Of a DNA stretch of 16,084 bases, positions 1 to 6,873 are shown piece after piece. Positions within the stretch are counted from its first letter, which is position 1; each line of letters opens with the position of its first letter. Both the position numbers and the translations under genes were made by a program. Source of the DNA: CBFGTJ01 sp965651815 (GTDB lineage Bacteria; Actinomycetota; Acidimicrobiia; Acidimicrobiales; Microtrichaceae); the NCBI GenBank assembly GCA_965651815.1, contig CBFGTJ010000058.1:1-16084 (forward strand). The letters run 5' to 3'. The notes below the pieces were generated by a model. It did no database searches, was not told the origin of the DNA, and was given only the letters and a program-made list of their open reading frames with translations.

Positions 1-619
1 CGGCGCACGACAGCAGCGCGTTGAGCAGGGTGGTCTTGCCGGCGCCGGTGGGCCCGTAGACGCCGATGTTGCAGCGGTGCCGGACGAGGTCGGCGAGGAG
101 CTGCGCGACCTCGGCCGGTGCGAAGTCCTCGAGCGGCACCGTGCGGGAGACGTGGCGACGGATCGCGAGCAGGGGGCCGTCGACGGCGAGCGGTGGGAGC
201 ACCACCGTGACCCGGGTGCCGTCGTCGAGGCGGGCGTCGACGATCGGGTGCGTGCGGTCGGCCCTCAGCCCGAGCGGCGCGACGAGGCGCTCGACGTCGC
301 GATCGATCGCCGCGACGTCGAGGTGCACGCCGCTGGGCTCGAGCCGCCCGTCGCGCTCCACCCAGACCTCACCCGGCCCGTTGACGAGGACGTCGGTGAC
401 CGCGGGGTCGTCGGGCAGCGACTGGAGGGGCCCGAGGCCGACCAGCTCCGCGGCGAGCGTCGTCGCCCTGGCCCGCAGCTCCTGCGGGCTCCACAGCGGG
501 TACTCCTCGGCGAGCAGCTCGGTGAGGCGCTGCACCGCGCGCCCGCCGGCACCCGGGGTGTGCAGGAACCGGTGGCGGACGCGGCGCTCCGCGGCCACCT
601 GGGCGTCCGGCGCGCTCAC
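1..619 (-). CDS. CpaF/TadA-family secretion ATPase of the Tad (Flp) pilus, C-terminal part outside the window
   Basis: Cytoplasmic hexameric ATPase of the type II/IV secretion superfamily; in Tad systems it powers assembly of Flp pili. The first 206 codons are visible. The N-terminal domain carries VTDVLVNGPGEVWVERDGRL (residues 74-93), then VDARLDDGTRV and LPPLAVDGP, the usual CpaF substrate-binding region, and a Walker A motif GPTGAGKT at 189-196. Walker B and the His box lie beyond the left edge, so the gene is partial because of the window and not visibly damaged. The start is GTG at 619, whose bases overlap the TGA of the upstream TadZ-like gene (GTGA, 4 bp). This indicates translational coupling in one operon. 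By family, TadB and TadC membrane proteins would be expected further left. The family is clear. The assignment to a Tad pilus rather than another secretion system rests on the TadZ neighbour. Confidence 0.93.
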   Translation of the reverse strand, partial: MSAPDAQVAAERRVRHRFLHTPGAGGRAVQRLTELLAEEYPLWSPQELRARATTLAAELVGLGPLQSLPDDPAVTDVLVNGPGEVWVERDGRLEPSGVHLDVAAIDRDVERLVAPLGLRADRTHPIVDARLDDGTRVTVVLPPLAVDGPLLAIRRHVSRTVPLEDFAPAEVAQLLADLVRHRCNIGVYGPTGAGKTTLLNALLSCA

Positions 620-1272
620 GCGACGCCCCCGAGCGCCCGCTCGAGCACGCGCTGCGGACGGCGCACCAGCCGGCCCGAGTCGACGGCGCGCGCCACCGAC
701 GGGTCGAGCTCCACGGTGGCGACCACCGGCACGTCGAGCACCTGTTCGACGTCGCGCCGCCCGAGCGCCCGCCCGGGCTCGAGCACGAGCACGACCCCGT
801 CGACCCGCGTGGTGGCGCGCACGGCCCGCCGCAGCGCCAGGTAGCAGGGGCGCAGCACGAGCAGGGAGGTGCCGGCGTCGACGAGCTCCGCGGCGACGGG
901 TCCGTGCCCGGCGGCCGGGTCGAGGACGCCGGCGTCGACGACGACGGGGCGACCGGTGCGCACCAGGGCGTCCACGAGCTCGCCGGCCCGCTCGGCCGGC
1001 CACGGACCGGGGGCGCCACGGGGCACCAGCCGGAGCCGTTCGTCGACGGCGACCGCGAGGCGATCGAGGGCCTCGGCGCGCCGTTCGGTCGCCGCCATCC
1101 AGTCACGCAGCCCGGGGCCCGTGGGCTCGGGCAGGCCGACGGCTGCCGGTTGGTCGCCGCAGAGGTCCACGAGCAGCGCAGCGCCGGTGCGCCTCGCGGC
1201 GGCGCCCGCGACCGCGGCGGCGACCACCGTGGTGCCCGACCCGCCCTTCACCGACCAGAAGGTGTGCAGCAC
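616..1272 (-). CDS. TadZ/CpaE-like MinD-family ATPase of the Tad pilus operon
   Basis: A 218-residue P-loop protein of the MinD/ParA (SIMIBI) class. In Tad systems TadZ/CpaE places the pilus machine at its cellular site. The N-terminus has the deviant Walker A KGGSGTT at residues 9-15. The signature lysine K9 is kept, but the second lysine of KGGxGK[ST] is threonine (T14). A switch-like DLCGD follows at 36-40, and VVVDAGVLD is the likely Walker B strand. The N-terminal receiver-like domain found in many CpaE/TadZ proteins is absent. The start is GTG at 1272 with GGGGGA shortly upstream; the ATG at 1303 is out of frame. It overlaps the CpaF-like gene by 4 bp and is probably first in the operon. 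Because of the altered P-loop, ATP hydrolysis is uncertain; such proteins can still bind nucleotide. Confidence 0.85.
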   Translation of the reverse strand: MLHTFWSVKGGSGTTVVAAAVAGAAARRTGAALLVDLCGDQPAAVGLPEPTGPGLRDWMAATERRAEALDRLAVAVDERLRLVPRGAPGPWPAERAGELVDALVRTGRPVVVDAGVLDPAAGHGPVAAELVDAGTSLLVLRPCYLALRRAVRATTRVDGVVLVLEPGRALGRRDVEQVLDVPVVATVELDPSVARAVDSGRLVRRPQRVLERALGGVA

Positions 1273-1339
1273 GACCGTCCCCCGCGGGCACGCCCGCTCG
1301 CATCCGTGGTGGGGGGAAGGTCGCCCGTCGGCGCTGCGG

Positions 1340-1369
1340 ACCGTAGGCGCGGCCGGGCGGGCGCGTCAG
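1340..1369 (-). promoter_or_regulatory. candidate promoter of the tad operon
   Basis: On the minus strand CTGACG (1369-1364) is followed after 18 nt by TACGGT (1345-1340). This fits a housekeeping-type -35/-10 pair and would give a leader of about 60 nt before the GTG at 1272. It is pattern-based only. Confidence 0.35.
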
Positions 1370-1413
1370 CGGGTGGCGGCGGGGAGCGCGACCCACCCGC
1401 ACCCCGAGCGCGA

Positions 1414-1439
1414 CGACGGGGCCCCGGAGGGCCCCGTCG
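1414..1439 (-). terminator. GC-rich hairpin 28 bp after the sigma-factor gene
   Basis: CGACGGGGCCC (1414-1424) pairs perfectly with 1429-1439 across a CGGA tetraloop. It lies just past the sigma gene's stop and has no T-tract, as is common for actinobacterial terminators. A 10-bp palindrome GAGACGTCTC (1440-1449) sits directly beside it. Confidence 0.6.
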
Positions 1440-1466
1440 GAGACGTCTCGGTTCGCCGCGACCGGC

Positions 1467-2405
1467 TCAGACCGCGAGCAGGTCCCGGGCGCCGGTGTCG
1501 CTGGAGGGGTGGCGCAGCTTCGACATCGCACGCGCCTCGATCTGGCGGATGCGCTCCCTCGTGAGGTTGAAGTGCTCGCCCACCTCCTCGAGCGTGCGGG
1601 GCTCGCCGCGGTCGAGGCCGAAGCGGAGCTTCAGGATCTCGCGCTCGCGCTCGTCGAGCGGCGAGAGCAGCCGGCCGATCTCCTCGGGCAGCAGCGCGGT
1701 GGCCGCGACCTCGAAGGGCGACTCGGCGCTGCGGTCCTCGACCACGTCGCCCAGCTCGGCGTCGCCGTCCTCGCGCAGCGGCTCCGACAGCGACAGCGGC
1801 TCGGCGGCGAAGCGCAGGGCCTCGGTCACCTTGTCCTCGGGCATCTCGACCTCGGCGGAGAGCTCCGCCAGGGTCGCCGGGCGGCCGAGCTTGAGCTCGA
1901 GCCGGGCCCGCGCCTTCTGCAGGCGGGCGAGCGTGTCGCCCGCGTGCACGGGCAGCCGGATCGTGCGCCCGGTGTTCGCGATGCCGCGGGTGATGGCCTG
2001 TCGGATCCACCACGTGGCGTACGTCGAGAACTTGAAGCCCTTCCGCCAGTCGAACTTCTCGACGGCGTGCATCAGGCCGAGGTTGCCCTCCTGGATGAGG
2101 TCCAGCAGGGGCAGGCCCGAGGCCTGGTACTTCTTCGCGATCGACACCACGAGGCGGAGGTTCGACTGCACGAACGTCCGCTCCGCTTCCTCACCTTCAC
2201 GGATGAGTCGGCGCAGCTCCCGCTTGCGGGCGGGGGACAGGCTCCGCCCGCCCTCCTCGAACTCCTGGCGCGCGGCGGCACCGGCCTCGATGGCCTGGGC
2301 GAGGCGGACCTCGTCATCCTTGGTCAGCAGCGGGTACTGACCGATGTCGGTGAGGTAGAGCCGGACCAGATCCTCTTCGTCCCGCTCAACTCTCTCCTTT
2401 GCCAC
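1467..2405 (-). CDS. RpoD-like group 2 sigma-70 factor (HrdB/SigB type)
   Basis: A 312-residue RNA polymerase sigma factor directing promoter recognition. Region 1.2 spans about residues 11-42 (LVRLYLTDIGQYPLLTKDDE). Region 2 holds NLRLVVSIAKKY (82-93), LLDLIQEGNLGLMHAVEKFD (100-119) and FSTYATWWIRQAI (126-138), the -10 reading and melting segment. Region 3 spans about 150-235. The region 4.2 helix-turn-helix includes TLEEVGEHFNLTRERIRQIE (271-290). The protein lacks region 1.1 and the long N-terminal extension of primary sigma factors, and it has ANTGRTIRLPVH in place of the usual ADQARTIRIPVH, so a non-essential group 2 factor is more likely than the housekeeping one. The start is GTG at 2405, supported by GAGAAGG six nt upstream. 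It is transcribed alone. The regulon cannot be told from the sequence. Confidence 0.92.
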   Translation of the reverse strand: MAKERVERDEEDLVRLYLTDIGQYPLLTKDDEVRLAQAIEAGAAARQEFEEGGRSLSPARKRELRRLIREGEEAERTFVQSNLRLVVSIAKKYQASGLPLLDLIQEGNLGLMHAVEKFDWRKGFKFSTYATWWIRQAITRGIANTGRTIRLPVHAGDTLARLQKARARLELKLGRPATLAELSAEVEMPEDKVTEALRFAAEPLSLSEPLREDGDAELGDVVEDRSAESPFEVAATALLPEEIGRLLSPLDEREREILKLRFGLDRGEPRTLEEVGEHFNLTRERIRQIEARAMSKLRHPSSDTGARDLLAV

Positions 2406-2525
2406 AACACACCTTCTCCCGCCGTCTACTGGGCCTACCGGGGGGCTCGCGGCCGATGGACGCGCAGGTCCACGATGGCGAGTGCGAACGTCGAGAGACG
2501 GCGAGATCGACGTTCGACTACGTCC

Positions 2526-2544
2526 ACTGTACGGGTCGAGTCAA
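2526..2544 (-). promoter_or_regulatory. candidate promoter of the sigma-factor gene
   Basis: On the minus strand TTGACT (2544-2539) is the best -35-like match in the leader, but the hexamer 18 nt on (TAGTCG) is poor. TACAGT (2531-2526) is a good -10 by itself but has no clear -35. Either gives a leader of roughly 110-120 nt. The rest of the 294-bp gap (2406-2699) holds only the hairpin at 2646-2668; I see no credible gene in it. Confidence 0.3.
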
Positions 2545-2645
2545 GGGTTCCTGCCGGGAGAACGCCGGATCTCGGCGCCTCATTCGGTGTCGTCGGTCAC
2601 TGGCAGTGGTTGGCACGTTCCACCGTGCGGTCACCTCCAGAACCA

Positions 2646-2668
2646 CCGACGGCAGCGCTTGCCATCGG
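2646..2668 (-). terminator. hairpin downstream of the ferritin-like gene
   Basis: CCGACGGCA (2646-2654) pairs with TGCCATCGG (2660-2668), nine pairs with one G-T wobble and a 5-nt loop. It lies about 30 bp past the stop of the 2700-3293 gene and ahead of the sigma-gene leader. No T-run follows. Confidence 0.45.
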
Positions 2669-2699
2669 CTGGAACGGGACTCGAACTTGAGCACCCCTC

Positions 2700-3293
2700 C
2701 TAGATGTTCGGGAACGGTGAACCCAGCAGCAGGGACTCCAATTCCCGCTGGCGCTCCGCGGCGCGGGCGACCGATGCCTCGTCCCGGAGCAGCCCGCGCA
2801 GCAGGTCGTCGCCGCGGCACCACTCGTCGAGGTCGTCGTCCAGGATCATGCGGACCCAGCGCGCCAGCGACCCGTCGGCGACGGGTGACGCCCCCTCGAG
2901 CACGCGGCGGTAGGCGCCGATCAGGGTGGGCAGCAGGACCCGGTATTGCCCGACCAGCGTGTCGAGCACCGACCCGGGGTCGGGATCGACGGTGACCGCC
3001 CGCAGGAACGCCTCCGCCGCGCCGTCCGGCGGGACCACGAGCGACCCGCGGTCGACCTCGCGCAGCTCGGGCAGCCGGGCGACGAGGACCTCGGCGTGCC
3101 AGCCGTGCCGGGCCGCGGCCTCACCGAGCAGCAGGGTGACCGGTGGGTCGACCGGGACGGTGCTCCAGGCGCCGAGCCACTCGAAGCACCGCCGTTCGAA
3201 CCAGGCGAGGTGGCCGACCCTCCGGGCGGTGGCGAGCAGTCCCGTCCCGAGCTCGTCGCTGGGCTGCGGCGGGGCACCGCGCCGGTCCTGCAT
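2700..3293 (-). CDS. ferritin-like helical protein of unknown function
   Basis: A 197-residue, mostly helical soluble protein with no signal peptide. I do not recognise a named function. The arrangement resembles a ferritin-like four-helix bundle: HLAWFERRCFEWLG at residues 28-41 (E33, E38), EAAARHGWHAEVL at 58-70 (an E...H..H.E pattern, H63, H66, E68), a helix around 110-133, and DDDLDEWCRGDDLL at 152-165. These acidic and histidine residues could bind a di-metal centre, but this is inference. The start is ATG at 3293 with GAGGAGG nine nt upstream. A -10-like TATGCT (3331-3326) fits a leader of about 25 nt. It is divergent from the MarR gene and upstream of, but separated by a hairpin from, the sigma-factor gene. 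Confidence 0.75.
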   Translation of the reverse strand: MQDRRGAPPQPSDELGTGLLATARRVGHLAWFERRCFEWLGAWSTVPVDPPVTLLLGEAAARHGWHAEVLVARLPELREVDRGSLVVPPDGAAEAFLRAVTVDPDPGSVLDTLVGQYRVLLPTLIGAYRRVLEGASPVADGSLARWVRMILDDDLDEWCRGDDLLRGLLRDEASVARAAERQRELESLLLGSPFPNI

Positions 3294-3325
3294 TCGGAAG
3301 CGCCTCCTCGTCGTCGGACCCGCCG

Positions 3326-3331
3326 AGCATA
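3326..3331 (-). promoter_or_regulatory. candidate -10 of the ferritin-like gene
   Basis: TATGCT on the minus strand, with the transcript start expected near 3319 and the ribosome site GAGGAGG at 3308-3302. No good -35 is visible. Confidence 0.35.
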
Positions 3332-3356
3332 CGGTCCGCGGGCGGGAGGAACTGCA

Positions 3357-3394
3357 GTGACCCCGGGACCCCGCACCGGTAGTCTCAGCCCCAA
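3357..3394 (+). promoter_or_regulatory. leaderless-type promoter of the MarR gene
   Basis: GTGACC (3357-3362), 17-nt spacer, TAGTCT (3380-3385), then 8 nt to the ATG at 3394. No ribosome-binding site precedes the ATG, so the mRNA probably starts at or next to the start codon. Confidence 0.5.
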
Positions 3395-3888
3395 TGGGCG
3401 CCGGCGCGACCCCGGAGGACGTGGCACGTCGGGCGTGGCGCGGGTTCCTCGTGGCCCACGACCGGGTGCTCGCGCAGCTCGACGCGGCGCTGGTCGCGGA
3501 GTGCGACCTGACGCACTCGGAGTACGAGGTCCTCGCGCATCTCGCGGAGGCGGAGGACCACCGCCTGCGGATGAACGAGCTGGCCGCGCTCGCGCGCCTG
3601 TCGCCGAGCGGGCTGACCCGTCGCTTCGACTCGTTGGTGCGGCGCGGGTGGGTCGTGCGCGAGCGGTCCGCCCTCGACCGGCGCGGCGTGCTGGCGCGCC
3701 TGACCCCCGAGGGCCTGGCCCGTGCCGAGGCGGCGCGACCGGTCCACGACCGGGGCGTGCGGGAGCACTTCGCCGAGGTGCTCGGCGACGAGGGGCTCGC
3801 CGCGCTCGCGGAGCTGCTCGAGCGGGTCGCCGCGGCGAACGACCCGGACGCCGCCCGGGCTGCCGACGCCGCTCAGATGCCGCGGTAG
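3394..3888 (+). CDS. MarR-family transcriptional regulator
   Basis: A 164-residue winged-helix protein; MarR dimers usually repress nearby genes and release DNA on binding a small ligand. The wHTH runs from LTHSEYEVLAHLAEAE (39-54) through RMNELAALARLSPSGLTRRFDSL (recognition helix about 70-81) to the wing RRGWVVRERSALDRRGVLARLTPEG (83-107). Long helices at both ends would form the dimer interface. The start ATG at 3394 has no Shine-Dalgarno but a TAGTCT hexamer 8 nt before it, so it looks leaderless. It is divergent from the ferritin-like gene, with 100 bp between them, and its last 16 bp overlap the end of nadE in convergent orientation. The target and ligand are unknown; autoregulation and control of the divergent gene are plausible from position. 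Confidence 0.9.
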   Translation: MGAGATPEDVARRAWRGFLVAHDRVLAQLDAALVAECDLTHSEYEVLAHLAEAEDHRLRMNELAALARLSPSGLTRRFDSLVRRGWVVRERSALDRRGVLARLTPEGLARAEAARPVHDRGVREHFAEVLGDEGLAALAELLERVAAANDPDAARAADAAQMPR

Positions 3889-5606
3889 CGGTTCGTGATC
3901 GGCAGCCGGCGGTCGCGCCCGAACGCCTTCTCCGAGATCCGGATCCCCGGCGGCGCCTGGCGGCGCTTGTACTCGGCGAGGTCGACGAGCCGGGCGATCC
4001 GGCGGACGAGATCCTCGTCGTGGCCGACCGCGACCAGCTCCCGGACCGTCATGTCGCCGTCGACGTAGGCCTCGATGATCGGGTCGAGCTCCTCGTACGG
4101 CGGCAGCGAGTCCTGGTCGCGCTGGTCGGGGCGGAGCTCCGCGGACGGCGCCTTGGTCAGCACCTGCTCGGGGATCAGGTCGGTCCCGGCGCGCTCGTTC
4201 CGCCAGCGGCACAGCTCGTACACCAGCAGCTTCGGGACGTCCTTGATCACCGCGAGCCCGCCCGCGGTGTCGCCGTAGAGGGTCGAGTACCCCACCGCGG
4301 TCTCGCTCTTGTTGCCGGTGGTGAGCACCAGCCACCCGAACCGGTTCGACAGCGCCATCAGCACGACGCCCCGCAGGCGCGACTGGAGGTTCTCCTCGGT
4401 GAGGTCGCCGGCCTCGGGCTCGCCCAGCACCGGGGTGAGCATCTCGAGCATCGCGGCGTGGGCCGGCTCGATCGGGATCGTGCGGTGCTCGATGCCGAGG
4501 TTCTCCGCCAGTCGGACGGCGTCGGCCACCGAGTGCTCGCTCGAGTACCGCGACGGCATCAGCACCCCGTGCACGCGCCCGGGCCCGAGCGCGTCGACGG
4601 CGATCGCCGCCACGATCGACGAGTCGACCCCGCCCGACAGGCCGATGACGACCTCGTCGAACCCGTTCTTGGTGACGTAGTCCCGCAGGCCGAGGACCAG
4701 CGCGGACCACACCTCCTCGTTGCGGCCGAGCTCCCCCGCGACCTCCGGCGCACCGAGCGCGGACCTCGACCCGACCTCGCCGGTCAGGTGCACGACCGGG
4801 AGCGGCGCCGAGGGGTCCGCGGGGAGCGCGACGGGCACGTCGACCACCTGGAACGCCGGCTCGAACCGCTCGCAGCGCGCCAGCACCCGGCCGTCGCCGT
4901 CGAGCACGACCGAGCCGCCGTCGAAGACCAGCTCGTCCTGGCCGCCGACGAGGTTGACGTAGACGATCGGGCAGCCGCCCCGCTCGACGTGCGTGCGCAG
5001 CAGCTCCTCCCGCTCGCGCTGCTTGCCGACGTGGAACGGCGAGGCGTTCAGGTTGACCACCAGCGCCGCGCCGTCGCGATCCGCGGTGGGAACGACGCTG
5101 TCGGACATCCACATGTCCTCGCAGATCGTCACCGCGACCGGGACCCCCGCGATGCGGTGGAGCGGCTGGCCGCCGGTCCCGGGGTCGAAGTACCGCTTCT
5201 CGTCGAAGACCGAGTAGTTCGGCAGGCCCTGCTTGCGGTAGCTCGACACCATCCGCCCGCCGTGGAGGACCGCCGCCGCGTTCCACGGACCGTCGGTGGC
5301 GTCGTGGGGGTCCGCGCCGGGGTGGCGGCGTCCCTCGACCCACCCGACCACGGCGACGCAACGGCCGTCGATGCGTGCCGCGAGGTCCGCCAGCACCGCC
5401 TGGGAGTGCTCGACGAACCCGGGCTTGAGGAGCAGGTCCTCGGGCGGGTAGCCGGTGATCGCGAGCTCGGGGAACACCGCGAGGTCGGCGCCGGCGTCCT
5501 CGGCCCGACGGTACGAGTCGATCACCTGCGCGGCGTTGCCCTCGAGGTCGCCCACCACCAGGTCCAGCTGGCAGAGGGCCACGCGCACCGTCGGGGGGTC
5601 CGTCAT
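3873..5606 (-). CDS. nadE: glutamine-dependent NAD+ synthetase
   Basis: Makes NAD+ from deamido-NAD+ with ATP, using ammonia released from glutamine, as the last step of NAD synthesis in the cytoplasm. The protein has 577 residues, the size of two-domain bacterial NadE. The N-terminal nitrilase-type glutaminase has the triad E47 (FPELAITGYPPED), K125 (SSYRKQGLPNY) and C162 (VTICEDMW). The C-terminal synthetase domain has the PP-loop SGGVDSS at 324-330, then a long ATP-pyrophosphatase region with TGNKSETAVGYSTLYGD. The ATG at 5606 is preferred over the GTG 33 bp upstream: the family begins near VRVALCQLDLVVGD, and TACAGT sits 8 nt before this ATG with no Shine-Dalgarno, suggesting a leaderless message. 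It lies downstream of glnII on the same strand but is separated by a strong hairpin. The dependence on glutamine fits the neighbourhood. Confidence 0.97.
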   Translation of the reverse strand: MTDPPTVRVALCQLDLVVGDLEGNAAQVIDSYRRAEDAGADLAVFPELAITGYPPEDLLLKPGFVEHSQAVLADLAARIDGRCVAVVGWVEGRRHPGADPHDATDGPWNAAAVLHGGRMVSSYRKQGLPNYSVFDEKRYFDPGTGGQPLHRIAGVPVAVTICEDMWMSDSVVPTADRDGAALVVNLNASPFHVGKQREREELLRTHVERGGCPIVYVNLVGGQDELVFDGGSVVLDGDGRVLARCERFEPAFQVVDVPVALPADPSAPLPVVHLTGEVGSRSALGAPEVAGELGRNEEVWSALVLGLRDYVTKNGFDEVVIGLSGGVDSSIVAAIAVDALGPGRVHGVLMPSRYSSEHSVADAVRLAENLGIEHRTIPIEPAHAAMLEMLTPVLGEPEAGDLTEENLQSRLRGVVLMALSNRFGWLVLTTGNKSETAVGYSTLYGDTAGGLAVIKDVPKLLVYELCRWRNERAGTDLIPEQVLTKAPSAELRPDQRDQDSLPPYEELDPIIEAYVDGDMTVRELVAVGHDEDLVRRIARLVDLAEYKRRQAPPGIRISEKAFGRDRRLPITNRYRGI

Positions 5607-5614
5607 CGACGGCG

Positions 5615-5620
5615 ACTGTA
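5615..5620 (-). promoter_or_regulatory. leaderless-type -10 of nadE
   Basis: TACAGT on the minus strand lies 8 nt before the nadE ATG. There is no recognisable -35; that position falls in the adjoining hairpin. Confidence 0.45.
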
Positions 5621-5629
5621 CCCCGGGTG

Positions 5630-5663
5630 CCGTCCGCACCCGTGGGGGACCGGGTGCGGACGG
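5630..5663 (-). terminator. 13-bp hairpin between glnII and nadE
   Basis: 5630-5642 pairs perfectly with 5651-5663 (core GGGTGCGGACGG) across an 8-nt loop, starting 14 bp past the glnII stop. There is no T-tract. It probably ends the glnII transcript just before the nadE promoter. Confidence 0.65.
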
Positions 5664-5676
5664 TCCGGGGTGTGGC

Positions 5677-6696
5677 TCAGGCCGGATCGATCGCCGAACA
5701 GACGGTGTTCGTGATGAGCCGCGTGACGACGTACGGGTCGATGTTGGCGTTCGGGCGCCGGTCCTCGATGTAGCCCTTGCCGTCCCTCGCGACCTGCCAG
5801 GGGATGCGGATGGAGGCGCCGCGGTCGGACACGCCGTAGCGGAACTCCGAGTAGTGCGCGGTCTCGTGGAGCCCGGTCAGCCGGTCCTCGAAGCCGTGCC
5901 CGTACCCCGCGAGGTGCTCCTCGACCTTGCCGGGCCCGCCGAGCGCCTCACAGGCGCCGATGATCGCGTCGTACTCCTGGCGCATCCGGTTGGTGGAGAA
6001 GTTCGTGTGGCACCCCGCGCCGTTCCAGTCGCCCTTGATCGGCTTCGCCGAGATCGAGGCGTTGACGCCGAAGTCCTCGGCGATCCGGTACAGCAGGTAG
6101 CGGGCGACCCAGAGCTGGTCGGCGACCTCGACCGGGCCGAGCGGCCCGACCTGGAACTCCCACTGGCCGAGCATGACCTCGGCGTTGGTGCCGCTGAGCG
6201 CGAGGCCGGCGGCCAGGCAGGCGTCGGTGTGCGCCTCGACGATCTCGCGGCCGGCGATCTCCACCGCGCCGACCCCGCAGTAGTAGGGGCCCTGCGGCGC
6301 CGGGTAGTAGTAGCCCTCGCTCGGCCAGCCGAGCGGGCGACCCTCCTTGAAGAAGGTGTACTCCTGCTCGATGCCGAACAGCGGCTCGTGCTCCGCGAAC
6401 TTGTCCGCCACCGGGATCAGCAGGGCCCGGTTGTTCGTGCGGTGCGGCTCCAGGGTCTCGGGGAGGAGCACCTCGCACAGGACCAGCACGTCACCCGGCT
6501 TGCGGGTGGGGTCCGGGCAGGTGAACACCGGCTGCAGCACGCAGTCCGACGCGCTCCCCTCCGCCTGGTTCGTCGAGGACCCGTCGAACCCCCAGATCCC
6601 CGGCTCCTTGCCGTCCTCGATGATCCGGGTCTTCGACCTCATGTTGGGGACGGGTTCGGTCCCGTCGATCCAGATGTACTCGGCCCGATATGGCAC
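5677..6696 (-). CDS. glnII: glutamine synthetase type II (GSII)
   Basis: Condenses ammonia and glutamate to glutamine with ATP. This is the short, eukaryote-like GSII class known in Streptomyces, Frankia and rhizobia. The protein has 339 residues, normal for bacterial GSII. Diagnostic motifs are WGFDGSSTNQAEGSASD (35-51), the metal-binding FGIEQEYTFF (107-116), NAEVMLGQWEFQVGP (171-185), KGDWNGAGCHTNFST (221-235), SDRGASIRIP, and RRPNANIDPYVVTRLI near the C-terminus. GSII enzymes are not adenylylated; control is expected at transcription. The start is GTG at 6696, with AGAGGTGG about 7 nt upstream. It is divergent from a GSI gene across a 177-bp region containing a GlnR-like operator whose GAAAC half-site faces this gene. 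A perfect inverted repeat also surrounds its likely -10. Confidence 0.97.
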   Translation of the reverse strand: MPYRAEYIWIDGTEPVPNMRSKTRIIEDGKEPGIWGFDGSSTNQAEGSASDCVLQPVFTCPDPTRKPGDVLVLCEVLLPETLEPHRTNNRALLIPVADKFAEHEPLFGIEQEYTFFKEGRPLGWPSEGYYYPAPQGPYYCGVGAVEIAGREIVEAHTDACLAAGLALSGTNAEVMLGQWEFQVGPLGPVEVADQLWVARYLLYRIAEDFGVNASISAKPIKGDWNGAGCHTNFSTNRMRQEYDAIIGACEALGGPGKVEEHLAGYGHGFEDRLTGLHETAHYSEFRYGVSDRGASIRIPWQVARDGKGYIEDRRPNANIDPYVVTRLITNTVCSAIDPA

Positions 6697-6708
6697 TGGT
6701 CACCACCT

Positions 6709-6733
6709 CTCGATCCAATGTGACGGGATCGAG
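6709..6733. promoter_or_regulatory. inverted repeat over the probable glnII -10
   Basis: CTCGATCC (6709-6716) and GGATCGAG (6726-6733) are perfect 8-bp inverted copies 9 nt apart. The minus-strand hexamer CACATT (6722-6717), a plausible weak -10 for glnII, lies between them. It could be a repressor site or a hairpin at the start of the message. Confidence 0.45.
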
Positions 6734-6747
6734 GATGCCGAGAGGCC

Positions 6748-6786
6748 GTTTCCCGGCCGTTGCCCGAGTGTGAACGCCCTGTTAAC
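6748..6786 (-). promoter_or_regulatory. GlnR-box-like operator between glnII and the GSI gene
   Basis: Read on the minus strand, four 5-mers ending in AC lie at exact 11-bp spacing: TTAAC (6785-6781), TTCAC (6774-6770), GCAAC (6763-6759) and GAAAC (6752-6748). The published actinobacterial GlnR consensus alternates gTnAC and GaAAC separated by 6 nt, the same geometry. The last pair, GCAAC-n6-GAAAC, differs from it at one defined base. The site lies about 40-75 bp upstream of the probable glnII start, a normal activator position, and also upstream of the GSI promoter. Confidence 0.6.
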
Positions 6787-6824
6787 TGGTGTCAGGGAGC
6801 TGTCGGGCGCGGTCGTCGGCCTGC

Positions 6825-6830
6825 TACCAC
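6825..6830 (+). promoter_or_regulatory. weak candidate -10 of the GSI gene
   Basis: TACCAC, with no convincing -35 at the expected position, would be consistent with an activator-dependent promoter served by the 6748-6786 site. It would give a leader of about 37 nt carrying GGAG at 6865-6868. Confidence 0.25.
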
Positions 6831-6873
6831 ACACGGGGGCGACCCTGTCGTCGGACCAGAGGATGGAGATCGG

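Noticed and set aside
1440..1449. Palindrome GAGACGTCTC next to the sigma-gene hairpin, considered as an operator
   Set aside because: It lies downstream of one gene and about 70 bp upstream of the best tad promoter candidate, with no partner copy; chance cannot be excluded.
1467..2405. Primary (housekeeping) sigma factor
   Set aside because: It lacks region 1.1 and the N-terminal extension and has a changed segment before RTIRLPVH, so a group 2 factor is the better call.
2667..2694. tRNA-like 3' end on the minus strand (GTTCGAGTCCC, like a T-loop)
   Set aside because: The flanking bases do not form a T-stem and no matching acceptor strand, D-arm or anticodon arm is present upstream. It could be an att-like remnant, but no integrase or island is in view.
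2946..5714. Very long open frame (922 codons) on the plus strand
   Set aside because: It runs antisense to nadE and has Arg/Gly/Pro/Asp/Val-biased composition without any recognisable motif; high GC content removes stop codons from the opposite frames.
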